Positions 33,004 through 46,339 of a stretch of 64,000 bases of DNA are shown here, one piece after another. A program made the position numbers and the translations under genes. The notes beneath the pieces are model-generated. The model made no database searches. It saw only the letters and a program-made list of their open reading frames with translations, and was not told the DNA's origin. Source of the stretch: Bursaphelenchus xylophilus (Eukaryota > Nematoda > Chromadorea > Rhabditida > Aphelenchoididae); contig CAJFCV020000001.1 in assembly GCA_904066235.2 (NCBI GenBank), forward strand, positions 1,178,001 through 1,242,000, written 5' to 3'. Each line of letters starts with the position of its first letter. Position 1 is the first letter of the stretch.

Positions 33004-33246
33004 TACAGAGGGGACCTGATCCAGTGGCAAAAAACGTACCATTTTGCATCCGGGAAGGATCAAAAATGTGGCAAAATGCTTCCCTCTCCAAGTGAAAAAA
33101 CTTCTTTTTGAAGGGTCCCTCACAAAAAGAGCGGGCGCGCTTTTGTAAGCGGAGTTTTTTCACTTGGAGAGGGAAGCATTTTGCCACTTTTTTGATACTT
33201 CCCGGATGCAAAATCGTACGTTTTTTGCCACTGGTCCCCCACTGTA
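33004..33246. mobile_element. MITE family A copy
   Basis: The left end is TACAGAGGGGACCTGATCC and the right end is CTGGTCCCCCACTGTA. Inner blocks are intact. Confidence 0.9.
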
Positions 33247-34600
33247 AGCAGCCCTTAAATTAAGTTAAACTAGGCTAAGTGAACCCAATTTTTCCCACCT
33301 GCAATCATGGCATAAGTACAAGTTTACAAACTTTACCGAAGATTGGGGAAACATCGAGCCGAGGAATTCGTTCCTCCCTCTTTGATTCTTCCCGATTTTC
33401 GATCGCTCAACCCAACAAAGTATCAAAAAATAAGGCGGTAAACGGTCGGCGGGTCAGTTTAAAATTTGGCTTCTACCCGACAACTTGTCAAAGAATCGGT
33501 CTAGTGACCATAAACTGTACTTTTCAGGGTAAACAGAGATTTCAACACTTTGCCGTCTTCACGTAAATTGAGAAATTTTTGGGAAGTGGTGTCGTGGTAA
33601 ATAACAGAGGGAGTTGGAGGTATGGTTAAGGGTGGGAACGGTGCGAAAATTGCTGTTAGGTAGAGTAAGTATAGTTGTTGTTGGAATATGGGCCAGGCGA
33701 TGGAAATATAAATGATTCCATAAGTCTTGAATGAGTTTTGGGCCAATATGGACTTGTAAAGTTAATGACATTGATAATAGGTAGAATTTTTCCTGCGTTC
33801 AATTTATAGTCAGCCCTTGGTAGAATGAATCGCAAAGTCCAGAAAATTAATTCGTTTTATAGAAGCGTTTTGTCGTACGGCAGTTAATTTTAGCATAAAG
33901 TTGAGGAATGCGACCTTTAAAATTGCTCGTCATATTCAGGTTTTGTTGTAAAAAATTTCAATGTACAGAGATTCTGCTATGTATTGTCAGAAAAAACGTC
34001 AAAAATCGGTCCGGCGACTTGCCGGACAAACTAATAACGCACAAGTTTAGTTTTCCCAGAAAAGACCAACGCAAACTGTTTTGTCTGGCCCCGCCGAAAA
34101 AAGACCCAAACCCGCCTGTCGGCGAACGGTTCACAATTGCGGAATGTAAGCCAATTTAGATGTGTATCATTGAAAAAAGACTGAAGCCCGCGACCCCGCG
34201 AGAATTGGCGTGATTTCCATTTTCCTCATCGCTCTCTCGTTCCATTCCAAGGGTAACCTTCATCCCAACTACCCAATTTTTATGTTTTAAAATAAAAAAA
34301 AGGTGAACAAACAGGAAGGAACCTGTTCCTGTAGCCTTTTTTTTTTTTGAGTGATCCGTTCAAAATACGTGAACTTTCATGGCAGGCGTAAAAAATAGTC
34401 TCCTTTCCGCTTGAGGAGGGCAACAATAAATAAATTAGAAGTGGTTTGAAAAGGGAAGATTTGGGATGAGAAGAGTAAATAAGAAGAGTATGGTTGGAGA
34501 GTACCGTAGTGGAAAAATTGATGTTTTTTTTTGATTGTAAGGGGTATCTCGGTATGATTTGAGTAAAAACGCTTGTAAAGGACCCTGAAATTGACCTCCA
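33247..34600. other. no gene seen
   Basis: Low-information A/T-rich sequence. Short open frames lack splice or domain support. Confidence 0.5.
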
Positions 34601-34852
34601 TACAGTGGCGGACCTGATCCAGTGGCAAGAAGCGTATCATTTTGCATCCGGGAAGTATCAAAAAACGTGGCAAAATGTCTCCCTCTCCAACTAAAAAAAC
34701 TCCGTTTTGAAGAGTGCCTTCCTCAAAAAGAGCGGGCGCACTTTTGAAACTGTAGTTTTTTCACTTGGAGAGGGAGGTATTTTGCTACATTTTGATGCTT
34801 CCCGGATGCAAAATGGCACGTTTTCTGCCACTGGATCAGGTCCGCCACTGTA
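34601..34852. mobile_element. MITE family A copy
   Basis: The left end is TACAGTGGCGGACCTGATCC and the right end is GATCAGGTCCGCCACTGTA. This is the best-preserved pair of ends in the window. Confidence 0.93.
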
Positions 34853-35304
34853 GGGATTTTGCGAAGACGTCAAAAGGTCGTTTTGTATACAGTTTCCCAT
34901 TACAACGTGGTTGGACATTATGGAAAACCGACATCACCGTAATCAGGCCCCTAGTCTAACTCTACGAAACCCTAAAGTTATAACTGAACCCGTAAAGGAA
35001 CTTATGTTACGTTAGCACCTTTTCTCCCACCTCCTTCCCATACCTCTGCTCCTATCAAGGAAATCACAAAGAGTTTTATGGATATCCATAAGCCTTTCCC
35101 AGTCGAATTCGGGACCCTTTTCCTCCTCGACGGTTTTATTAAAAAGCGATTGGGTTGAGTGATTTTTTACTCGCCCCAACCGTTCCGAGGTTAAAGGGGA
35201 TCTAGCCATTGCGCAAGCTTCGCTCTGGGAATTAAAAAACACAATGGTTGTAAAAAATGCGTTGGGTGTTTACAAAACGCGGGCTAAAATTGGAATTTAG
35301 TGAG

Positions 35305-36085
35305 GTTTTTTGGGACTAAAGTGGGGGTGGATTTGGCAGGTACTAGGGTAATTGAGAGAGGGATGACATCGCAAATCACATCCTGCAGACGAGAAAAAAT
35401 GGATTTGTTAACCAAAAATGGTGTTTTTGGTAACAAACGGAAACAGTGTTACTGCCGGCGAAGTATTCGGCGAATTTATCATTTTTGCGCACTTTTTTTG
35501 GAACCAGAACTTTTGATAAACAATGTTGGAGTTGAATGAAATTGGAGGTCTTGTAAGATCCCCGTCGCATGCTACATTAAGCTTTGATTGGCCTCTGTAT
35601 ACACCACAGCTTTTTCATGGCCACGGACCTGTTCTTGTTGACAAAACGGTCCGAAAGTGATAAAGGAGATCCCAATTTTTTTTACGGTTCTGTGATAGGT
35701 TTTGCTATCAAATTTGAGTTCTCCTTTATCACTTTTTGGACCTTTTTTTTTGGCGGGAACAGGTCCATGGCCCTGAAAAAGCTGTGGTTTATACGGAAGT
35801 CAATCAAAGCTTGAAACAGCATGCTGTGGGGATCCTACAGACCTCCGATTTCATTCAAGTCCAACATTGTTTATTGAAACTTCTAATTCCAAAAAAAACG
35901 CGAAAATGATCAATTCGCCGAATACTTTTTCGGCAGTAGAGCTGCTTTCGTTTGTTATCTAAAAACACCATCTTTGGCTAATAAATCCATGTTTTCTTGT
36001 CTACTAGGATGTTATTTTCGATGTCACCCCTCTCTCAATTCCTCTACTACTTTCCAAATCCACTTCCACTTTTTCAGTCCTAAAT
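35305..36085. mobile_element. 0.78-kb palindromic element
   Basis: The arms (about 35310-35690 and 35700-36085) mirror each other: CCTGTTCTTGTTGACAAAAC against a diverged copy ending GGGAACAGG, and GAAGTATTCGGCGAATT against AATTCGCCGAATACTTTTTC. The centre is near 35695. No coding region. Confidence 0.8.
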
Positions 36086-37246
36086 ATTCGGGATCCTACA
36101 GGACCTCCAATTTCGTCAGTGATGTCTGGTGAAATTTTTGGCCCATATTGATGTAAAACTAGACCGCGTAGAATAGGCATACTAGTTGGCCCTTCCGGAG
36201 TCGTTCTAGAAGTCAGAGAGGTTTCATTGTAACTTTTTACTGGCCTATCATTTGCCCACCCATACTGCCACTACTCCATAAGGAAGTAGGACTCTTCCAA
36301 CCTTTGTCACCTCATTAGTAATCACTTCAAAACACTTTCGAAAATACGATTACTCCACCCGTAAGGGCATTCAACCTTACCGAACTTGCCCTCAACCCCC
36401 GTTTTACCTCGCCCCTCATTAACCCCCCGCGAATTCCAGCGTTACTTCGCTGTTGTACTGTGTTTACTACCCCTTGCACAATTCGCGAATTAACGCCGAA
36501 AAAACCGCTCGTTAACGGGACCGAGAGTTGAGTCATTAATTAAGTCGAGCAAACAATTCCGGCGCATTTCCCCCTGCCCTGCGGGCATTGACCAAATTCA
36601 AGGTCGTTTTGTCAATAAACCCGACCGAGGAATCGCCAAGTGACCTCTATCATAAGTCGATAAAAAAAAATGGAATTTTTAAACGCCGAATCGTCTTTCA
36701 GGGTTGATTGAAAAACGTCGCCAACGGTTGAAATTTGACCGTCAAAATGGCGACAATGAAAATTCGACCATGAAAAATTGGGGGGTGATTAAGAGACAGA
36801 GTATGTAAGGTAGTAATTTTAAGCTTGAAAGATGTGTAACCAACCGCTGTATCAAGTAATATCATTTATTTTCTGTACAAATATACAAGTTCTTCGAAGT
36901 TTTGAGCAAAATTCTCGAGGTTTTCCGGCCGTACGGCAAACATTGGCTAACTGGCTAGCTGAGGGTGTCAAGTACAATATAAGTATCACAAATTCAGAGG
37001 TTCAGGCGTGGAAAAAATTGAGAAAACTGTCATAGAGTATTTTGAACGAATTGTAAATTGTTCGGAGTCATTTTGTGGCCTTCAAAAAGTATCAAAATGA
37101 ACTTTTCAGAATTTTTCGGTAAAAATTCCAAATTTCGTTCAAATTATAACAAAAATCGCCGCTAAAAATTCCCGAACTACTCTCAAAATATACTCTATTC
37201 AATTTCCTTCAAATCTCTCCAAAATTTTCCCCATTTCCCCTTACAA
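36086..37246. other. no gene seen
   Basis: Spacer downstream of VPS34. It contains GTACAATATAAG near 36971. No splice-supported coding sequence. Confidence 0.5.
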
Positions 37247-40200
37247 CTAGTTGACAATGTACTGCTTTACATCATGCACAAAGTCAGCAATGATAGGTAT
37301 TTTAGCCGACAAACTTGAATGAATTATCCTCGTAATCTCTTTGTACGCCTCTTCATCGGTGAGTTGGAGATGGAATCGCTCTAGAATTGTTTGCACGGCC
37401 TTGTCTTTTTCCACCGTTACGTCCGGGATACCCGCATCCAGCATGAGGGAGAACAAGTTGATAATCAGGTTGGCGTGGCGGCGGATAATGCAAAAAGCCG
37501 TCGTGCAATAGTCGATGAAATGTTTGAAATGGACGCTGGAATAAAAATTTGGGTAAAACTGTAAAGAAATCGAGAGCAATAAGTGGCGCGGCTCTTTGCC
37601 AAGTAGAATATCGAAAAACTCTGATACCAAATATGTTATACATACAAAATGGGGTTATCTGAGGATTCAGGGAAAAAAATAAGGCGGGCGCACACTTGCG
37701 GGCAACCACTTTGCGGGCAACCAGTTTGCGGGCAAATTTTTTGCGGACAGCCACTTTGCGGGCAGCCGACATTTGCGGCCAGCACCGGCATTTGCGGGCA
37801 GCCTGGGACGTTTGCGGGCAGGGTCGACACTTGCGGGCAGCCTGGGACAAGCCGACATTTGCGGGCAACCGGCACCTGAGGGTTACAGGGTGAACGTGGA
37901 AAAATTACTATGATATTTTGGAAATTTGCCGACATTTGCGGGCAGCCGACATTTGCGGGCAACCGGCACTTGATGATAACAAGGTAGAGGTGGAAAAATT
38001 ACTTCGATATTTTGGAAGTTTTCCGACATTTGCGGGCAGGCAATACTTGCGGGAAACCGACATTTGCGGGCAACAGTTCCAAAAGTTGCTATACAGTCTG
38101 TGTGATTGTTTTTTCCTGTTGCCCGCAAATGTCGGCTGCCCGCAAGTGTCGGCTGCCCGCAAATGTCGGCAAATTTCCAAAATATCGCAGTAATATTTCC
38201 ACCTCCACCCTGTAACCCTCAGGTGCCGGTTGCCCGCAAATGTCGGCTGCCCGTAAGTGTCGGTTGCCCGCAAGTGTCCCAGGCTGCCCGCAAGTGTCTC
38301 AGCTGCCCGCAAATGTTTCAGCTGCCCGCAAATGTGACCCCCAAATTTTGCCCGCAAAGTGGTTGCCCGCAAAAAATTTGCCCGCAAACTGGTTGCCCGC
38401 AAAATGGTTGCCCGCAAGTGTCGCGACGCCAAAAATAATTTTAAAATTTGGCCCAAAATTAAAGAAGTTATAGCCAATTCAAATCGGGCTACGAATTTGG
38501 TACACCCTGTACAATTTCGAAAATCAAATTCAACGGTCGTGTTTTACCCTATTCCCTTCTACTACGCTTTTTTCAAAAGTGCGTAGACTTTATAAAAATC
38601 ATCGTTTTTCGATGGCAATCATAGCCCCACGCACGTCAAACTGAGGAGTCCGGTGACCCGAATAGACTCTTCGCTATTGGTTTTTTACACTTCGTCTTGA
38701 TTTCGCAGAGAAAGAGAGAAAAAAGACGCGCAAAAGCGTACTCTCTCGCCCCAAAAATTCCCCATTTCTTCCCCGACAAAGCGTTTGTTCGCGTCTTTTT
38801 TTGGCAAATTACCAATTCATGGACTGTTTTAACTTATTTCAGTTTGCCACGTCAAAAAAGAATCCTCCATAAAATTGAAAAAAACAAGGAATCTCGGATC
38901 GTTGATTTTTGCCACAGAATTATCGAGTTGGAAGAATTATTTTTCTCTTCAAAAGAATATTTTTCTCGAAAAAACGTTTTCTCTGAGAAAGTTTTCTTGT
39001 TTGACTCGATAATTCGGCGACATTTCGTCAAAAATCAATGATCCCGAGATTCCTCGTTTTTTCACTTTTTTGACGTGAGCCTCCCCAAAATCTTCTCTCA
39101 CCTCTCCTGTCCTCCCATGCAATTGATCATTTCGGTGGTCAGTTTCATGGGCGGCGGCATTGGTTTGGGGTCTCTGCCCAGAATGTACCCAAAGTCCACA
39201 TGGAACATGCGGCCGTTCTCTCGGAGCAGTAAATTATGCATGTGTCGGTCGCCGATTCCGAGGATGTAACAGATAATGGAGTAGCCGGCGCAGGATCGTA
39301 CGTAATTCTCCATGACAGCGGCTTCTATTCCATATGGGCCGGTTGCAGATGGCCGGTATTGCCGGAGGGTGTCCTGAAACCGTCGTGAAACATAACTCAA
39401 AAACGTTTTTGCGATCGAAACTACAGTGGGGGGACCTGATCCAGTGGCAAAAAAGTACCATTTTACATCCGGGAAGTATCAAAAATGTGGCAAAATGCTT
39501 CCCTCTACAGGTGAAAAACACCGCTTTCAGAGGGGGAGGCATTTGGCCATATTTTTGATGCTTCCCGGATGCAAAATGGTACGTTTTTTGCCACCAGGTC
39601 CGTCACGGTAATGCGCATCACAAATTTATGCGAAATTAGGTACAAAAAAAGTAAAATCTCATTTTTTTCATCTGTTACTGCACTCTCCAATATACCACAA
39701 TTATTTTTATACCGCCTATATGAAATACAGATAAACGAACAGTTCAATTCAGAGCCATTTTTTTTACATTTCCACCTTTTTTCCCCAAAAACTTCTAAAA
39801 ACATCAAAATTTTTGGTGTGTATCAAATTTCACCGCATATTTATCCCAAATCATCCCTTTCCATTCCTTCATTCACTCTCTACCTCATTTTAATTATCAT
39901 ATTTTTTCCATTCCCACCTCTTTCCTACCTGAATATTCTTCAAGTCAGCGATGGGCGTGGCTTTCACAAACTGAACAAATCCATCCGATACCGATGTGGC
40001 CAGAACGGCGTATGGAGTTAAACATAGGTCTAGTTTTTCCTCTTTCCACAAATTATCCATGAGTCGGATCATTTGGAGGACCAGCTGGTCTTGTCTGAGA
40101 TCGTCGCCTCTTTTGAAGATTGTCATATAGGCTTCGCCGCATTCGTAGGGCGGTGAGAATCCTCGCACTGTGGAGAAAGTGAGACGCATGGGCATGAGTT

Positions 40201-43200
40201 TTGACGAGAATAGCACCGTGGTTTCCGGTTGGACGTTTTTCACCTGAAAATTTTTAAAAACTTAGATTAATGTCTAGTGCAATATAAAAAATTGTGAAAA
40301 ACAATGTCAAATACAAATATCTTTCAGCCAAATTTACAGAATAAAATATCTAGGCCCTAGTGGTCTCAAAAGCATCAATAACACTTAATAACCTCAAAAA
40401 AATTACCTTAAATTTGGTGTCAAGCATAATATAAAAAATATTCTAAAACAATGTAAAACCTATAAAAACAGCATCGCTATTAAAAATCCAGCCGCCTAAA
40501 CCTCCATAAACATCAACAATCTTCTATTACCATCAAAAAAATCGCCTTCAATATCAGATGTCTACTACAATATAAAAATCACTCGCCTGGATTGCCGGAT
40601 CTAATGGCAACGGTAGGCCTTTCAGATCCATGAGTTCTGGACAATTTGCCAGCCGTTTCTTCAAGAACTCCAGCTTTTTCACTCGGTTTCCACCTTCGCT
40701 TTGGACTTCTTTGGAGATCAATTTCAGGACTTCGACGAAAGTCCGCTGCCCCAAAATATTTTGGCGCGAGTGTCTGGCAACCGAGGATCCATTTTGTAGG
40801 GCATTTAGGAGTCTATCCAGCATCGTAGCGTAATAATTTGACATGTACGGATCTGTTGTTTCGTTGGCTTCAATTTCCACTTTCAAGTACCTGAAATAAT
40901 ATAAATTATTGGTCAAAACCTTCAAGCAACTATTGAAAAAGCTGCTTTTATATTTCAGAAAGGATCACCAATAAACTATCAACTCACCAATAAAGGAAAT
41001 TAGCGATTACAGCGTGTTGGCAGGCCTGATTTAGGAGATATGTTGTCATGTCTTCATTCCTTCCAAGGAAAAGTTCCAACGCGCTGTTGGTCTGATCGGC
41101 AGGGATAATTTGCGAGTCTGATACGTACATGGGGTCCGCTGCGCCTCCGTCTTCCTATAAACATCAATTTTATTGACCATTTCGAGCAAAAAATTATCAA
41201 AACTTTGGCTTTTTGTGGAAGCACCTTGTTTTTGGGGGAAAAATCGAAAAAATGATAAAATGAAGGTTATAACAAGACTTATTTTACCTCTCACAAGTTT
41301 CAGCTTGCTCTAGGATTCTTAATTTTCCATAAACCATCACTTAAATTCTTCAAAATCTATAAAACTTTAACTAAATTACATCATCCATCCATCAACCCCT
41401 ACTACAATATAAAAATCTCCACAACTCCCAAATTTTTCCCCTTCAAACCATTTCTCCCTTACATTTACGCATTCTATGCTGTCCTTTGACTTTTTCATCT
41501 CATCATTCTTCACATTCGCTTCGTATCTTATGGATTGGACCAATTGTGGCAAGTACAGTAGCAAAATTTGAGGTGGTGTGTTTTGAAGTCTCGAAACGGC
41601 GTACCTTCGTACGAACGGGTGGGTAAATGAAGGTCCAAGGAGTTCGAGGGCATCACAAGCGTCAATTGGGGCCCAGTCGCTGAGGACTTCGATGGCTTGT
41701 TTCACTTCCAATCGCTCGTTCCAATTCACGGAGCGGGCGAACTTCGTGAGGGCGTGGGGATTGCTTTTGAGCCAGAAGCGGAACTTCCAGATGGTGTCGC
41801 GCTCCTCCATGGTCATTGGCTGGGAACTTGGCATCTGGAAATTTTGGAATTCGATTATTTTTTTTGGAAAAATTTCAAAATTTACAAATTTTCAAAAATC
41901 CGAAAATTCAAAAATTTCCTCCGAAAAATCAGACAGATACCCTCAAATTTCTTAAAAATGTCCTTCAAAGTCACCAAAACCCCCAAATCCTCCTAAAAAT
42001 TTCAAAAAATGGCAAAAATTTCAAAATTCCAAAAAAAAAAATCCCCCCTTACCCTGATAATTGCCTCCAAATTATCCTTGATGACGGCATTCGGCTGAAG
42101 TCTCTTGTCGATGTCGCCGGCTCGGGCATTTCTCGTCAGCATGTGATGCTTGGTTTCGCAGAGATTCTCCATTCCCATTTCGGGGTCAAGTCTTCCGCTC
42201 GACTTCATCGCAATCATTTCGTTTTGGATGTCGGGTACGTAAAATACGACTTGATATGGGGTCACGTCGTCATGCCCGTAAATTGTCGCCATCTCCAGCG
42301 ATATGTACAGGGATCGGTCTTCAATTCTGGCCTAAAAAATTTTTTTTTTAAATGGACTTTGATGTGTAAGATAAGGCGTAAAAATATAAGACTTGGAGTT
42401 GGACGATTGGGGAAACCGAAAATTATTATTTTTCTTCGACCCAAGTGTGAAATTAGGATAATCAAGGGTGCTGATTTCGAAAATGGCATTCATTTTTTTG
42501 ATTTTTACTTTTTTCCTTAAGTAGTATTGTAAAGTAGTAATTTTTTGAATTTTTTTTATAAATACTCGATTTAGGGGTTTTCGATGGTGCTGATTTCGAA
42601 AATCTTATTCATTTGTTCTGATTTGAAAGCAGCACCATCGAAAACCAAATCGAGTATAATATTTATGAAAAGAAAAATAAAAAAAATACTACTTTACAGT
42701 ATTACTCAAGGAAAAAAGTAAAGATAAAAAAAAATGAATGTCATTTTCAAAATTATCACAACCGATTATCCTAATTTCACGCTTTCATCGAAGAAAAATA
42801 ATACTTTTCTTTTTCCCCAATCGTCTTTTCCCCCAATCTTCCCTTTCCCCAATCACCCCGGTTCCTTTTCTTACATCCTCTTTCATTCGCTCCAGCTTGA
42901 TGAAGGTGACTTGATCCAGCCAGTCGACTGGATGGATATAATTTTGTTTGTACATCTTCTCCTTTTTTAGGTACTCTCGAATTCCACTGGATTTGGGGAG
43001 TTTGTTCGAATCCGAGGGCTCATCAAACTTCGGCTCGGGGAGTTCTTTGGGCTGGGCTTCTGGAAGGGCTCAACTTCAGGGGGGAAATTTTAATTTTATT
43101 AAAAAAAAATTTTTTTTTGAAAAATTTTTTTGAGAAAACTATTGTTAAAAACATATCTAAACCGATTAAAAACTAGTCCAAGACTATCCAAAATCACTCT

Positions 43201-43948
43201 AAATATTCTAGAAAAGCTGTTTCTACGATTTTTTTGCCGTTTTCAGCAACAAAATTGCAAAAAATATCAAAACTTTGATCAAGACCTCATGTATAAGGTC
43301 AACGGTAGTCTCTAAAACAAATTTTTGGCCTCAAATTCCTCTCTTCGCCTCGTCAAACCTTCTTTCTCCCATTTATAACCACTTTCACACTCAGGCTCAA
43401 CTCACTTTGCAGCCGCACATCAAATTGCCCATCTCTGAGGACCCCTCTTTTACTAAACAAATATTTCGAGGCCTGCGCAACAAATTGAGGCTCCACATCG
43501 TTGCCCACATCCCACAGGGTCAGATGTAGCATGGCGTCTCTGGAGAGCTCGGAATAGGTCAATGGGAGTTGGATCCATTCGTTCCATCGCTGCAGTTCCC
43601 GATTGTTGGGGGCTTGTGTTGGAGCCGGTTTGTAGGCCGTGCACACCTCTCTCCCGACTTTTCTTTGATTACAATACAACTGAAAATACATATTCTTTAT
43701 AATGAATCACATTCTTATCAAAAATTTAGAGTAGAACATCAAAAATTTTTTTAAAACTTAAAAACTTTGATTTTTCTCTCATGGATAACATAAATTGCCA
43801 AATAAATACTCAAACTCACCGTCAATTTCAAAAACATTTCGCCGGAGTATGTGTCAGATCTTTGTACATGCCCGAAAAGTGAAACTACCCGTATCCGAAG
43901 CGGCACATCCAGCTCGGAACTACATACATAAAGGAAGTCCTTACCCAT
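37247..43948 (-). CDS. vps-34: class III phosphatidylinositol 3-kinase VPS34
   Basis: Ten exons: 43820-43948, 43406-43679, 42875-43059, 42053-42331, 41463-41834, 40988-41154, 40587-40890, 39929-40243, 39102-39373, 37247-37535. Together they encode 861 aa, close to the usual 880-900. A C2 domain opens the protein ([19 protein letters not shown]), then the helical PIK domain (exons 4-7), then the kinase domain with the ATP-binding Lys near 614 ([15 protein letters not shown]), catalytic GDRHMHN (716-722) and DFGYILG (from 735). The C-terminus keeps the membrane-active helix region. By family knowledge it makes PI3P for autophagy and endosomal sorting with VPS15. The ATG directly follows a CTTCAG acceptor, a likely trans-splice site. 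The intron after exon 7 starts with GC. NDUFS8 ends 229 bp upstream on the same strand. Introns carry several palindromes. Confidence 0.95.
37683..38430. repeat. minisatellite-armed foldback element (GCGGGCA repeats)
   Basis: The left half repeats TTGCGGGCA(A/G)CC at intervals of about 17-18 bp or its multiples, often followed by GACATT; the right half repeats the complement (TGCCCGCAAATGTCGGC). The switch is near 38095. The ends look inverted (GGCG…CACTTGCGGGC against GCCCGCAAGTG…CGCC). It lies in the last intron of VPS34. Confidence 0.88.
38848..39077. mobile_element. short palindromic element in VPS34 intron
   Basis: CACGTCAAAAAAGAATCC on the left is matched by CACTTTTTTGACGTG on the right, with GGAATCTCGGATC mirrored by GATCCCGAGATTCC. 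Confidence 0.75.
39422..39610. mobile_element. MITE family A copy, internally deleted
   Basis: The left end is TACAGTGGGGGGACCTGATC and the right end is CCAGGTCCGTCACGGTA. It is 189 bp because the middle is shortened. VPS34 intron. Confidence 0.85.
42400..42835. mobile_element. palindromic element in VPS34 intron
   Basis: GGGGTTTTCGATGGTGCTG is mirrored by CAGCACCATCGAAAAC around a centre near 42600. The outer arms share GTGAAATTAGGATAATC. Related sequence lies at 48930-49380. Confidence 0.75.
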
Positions 43949-44126
43949 CTGAAGTAAGGTCAAATTGTAATCAAAATCAAATGAAAATAAAGCTTCAATT
44001 ACTGCTAAAATACTCTAAATGCAATACTTATCAAATTACAATATCAAAAATCTCAGTAATCATCTGTTTTCAACAGTTTCTTTCATAGAATTCGCAAATT
44101 TTTGGGTGGAAACCAAAAATATTCAA

Positions 44127-44132
44127 TTTATT
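44127..44132 (-). terminator. poly(A) signal of NDUFS8
   Basis: Minus-strand AATAAA lies 46 bp after the stop and about 180 bp before the VPS34 start. Confidence 0.6.
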
Positions 44133-44177
44133 TACTGACGAGTACAAATATTGGCCTAATCAACTACGCCTGAGGGT

Positions 44178-45434
<1,257 letters not shown>

Positions 45435-46339
45435 CCTGAAAACATTTAGCAACAATACATTGTCGTTTTATCTATCAAACAAGCCGAGTTCTCGTGAAAA
45501 ACATGTTAAACATTATCAAAAAAATCTAGAATAATATCAACTCCAAAGAATTTTGAAATTCACGTGAAAATACATCATGCTCATCAAAAAAAGTAGTTGA
45601 GATACCTTGGAAGAACCCCGAGATCGACTCGTGTTGAAAGTACACAAAAAAAATCCAGAAAAAAGAAAAATAAGAAAGTGCAGCTCGCGCCCGATATCAG
45701 TGCAGTCTGCGGTGACATTTTATACGACAGATATGTTATAATTATTTGTTTGTTTTTCGGCTGGAAATTAGTGCTCAAGAAGGTGATGAATTCGCATCCT
45801 GACTTTTCGGGTTCACGACACTTCGGGTCAACACAAAATTGACACGAAATTGCATAAGCTGTGGTCATAACAATATTTTTGCTGATTCCAGACAGGTCTT
45901 CGCCAAGTCTGCTCGGCAGAGACATGGCGAAGACTTGCAATATGTCCATTTTTTCTTATTTTAGCTATTTCTAACGTTAGTTTCCTTTACCTTGAGTGAT
46001 TTTAACATATGAAAGACCAAAATTTGCGGCCAAAAACGAATATCTGTAACTTTTATCTAGATATTGTTGATGTGAGTACATGTAAAATACCTCAAAATAA
46101 GTGATAAGCTATCCAAGAACCCGATCAATCTAATTATTTCTTCTAACTAAGCCTTCTCATAGCCTTTCCCATGAATAGAACGACGAACCGACGCGATCCA
46201 TAGTATCGTTTGCCCCGAACTTTCGCTGACCCGAAAAGTCGTAGCGCCGAAATTTTGGTCCTTTATATGCTACAATTACTCCGGGTAAAGAAAAATAACG
46301 TTAGTAATAGCCAAAATTGGATTTTAAAATAGGATTTAA
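45435..46339. other. upstream region of NDUFS8, no gene seen
   Basis: A minus-strand open frame at 45584-45949 lacks any recognised feature and probably is chance. Confidence 0.5.

Noticed and set aside
37636..38477. several 60-190 codon frames rich in Cys, Arg, Pro and Ala
   Set aside because: Translations of the GCGGGCA minisatellite in different frames; repetitive by origin.
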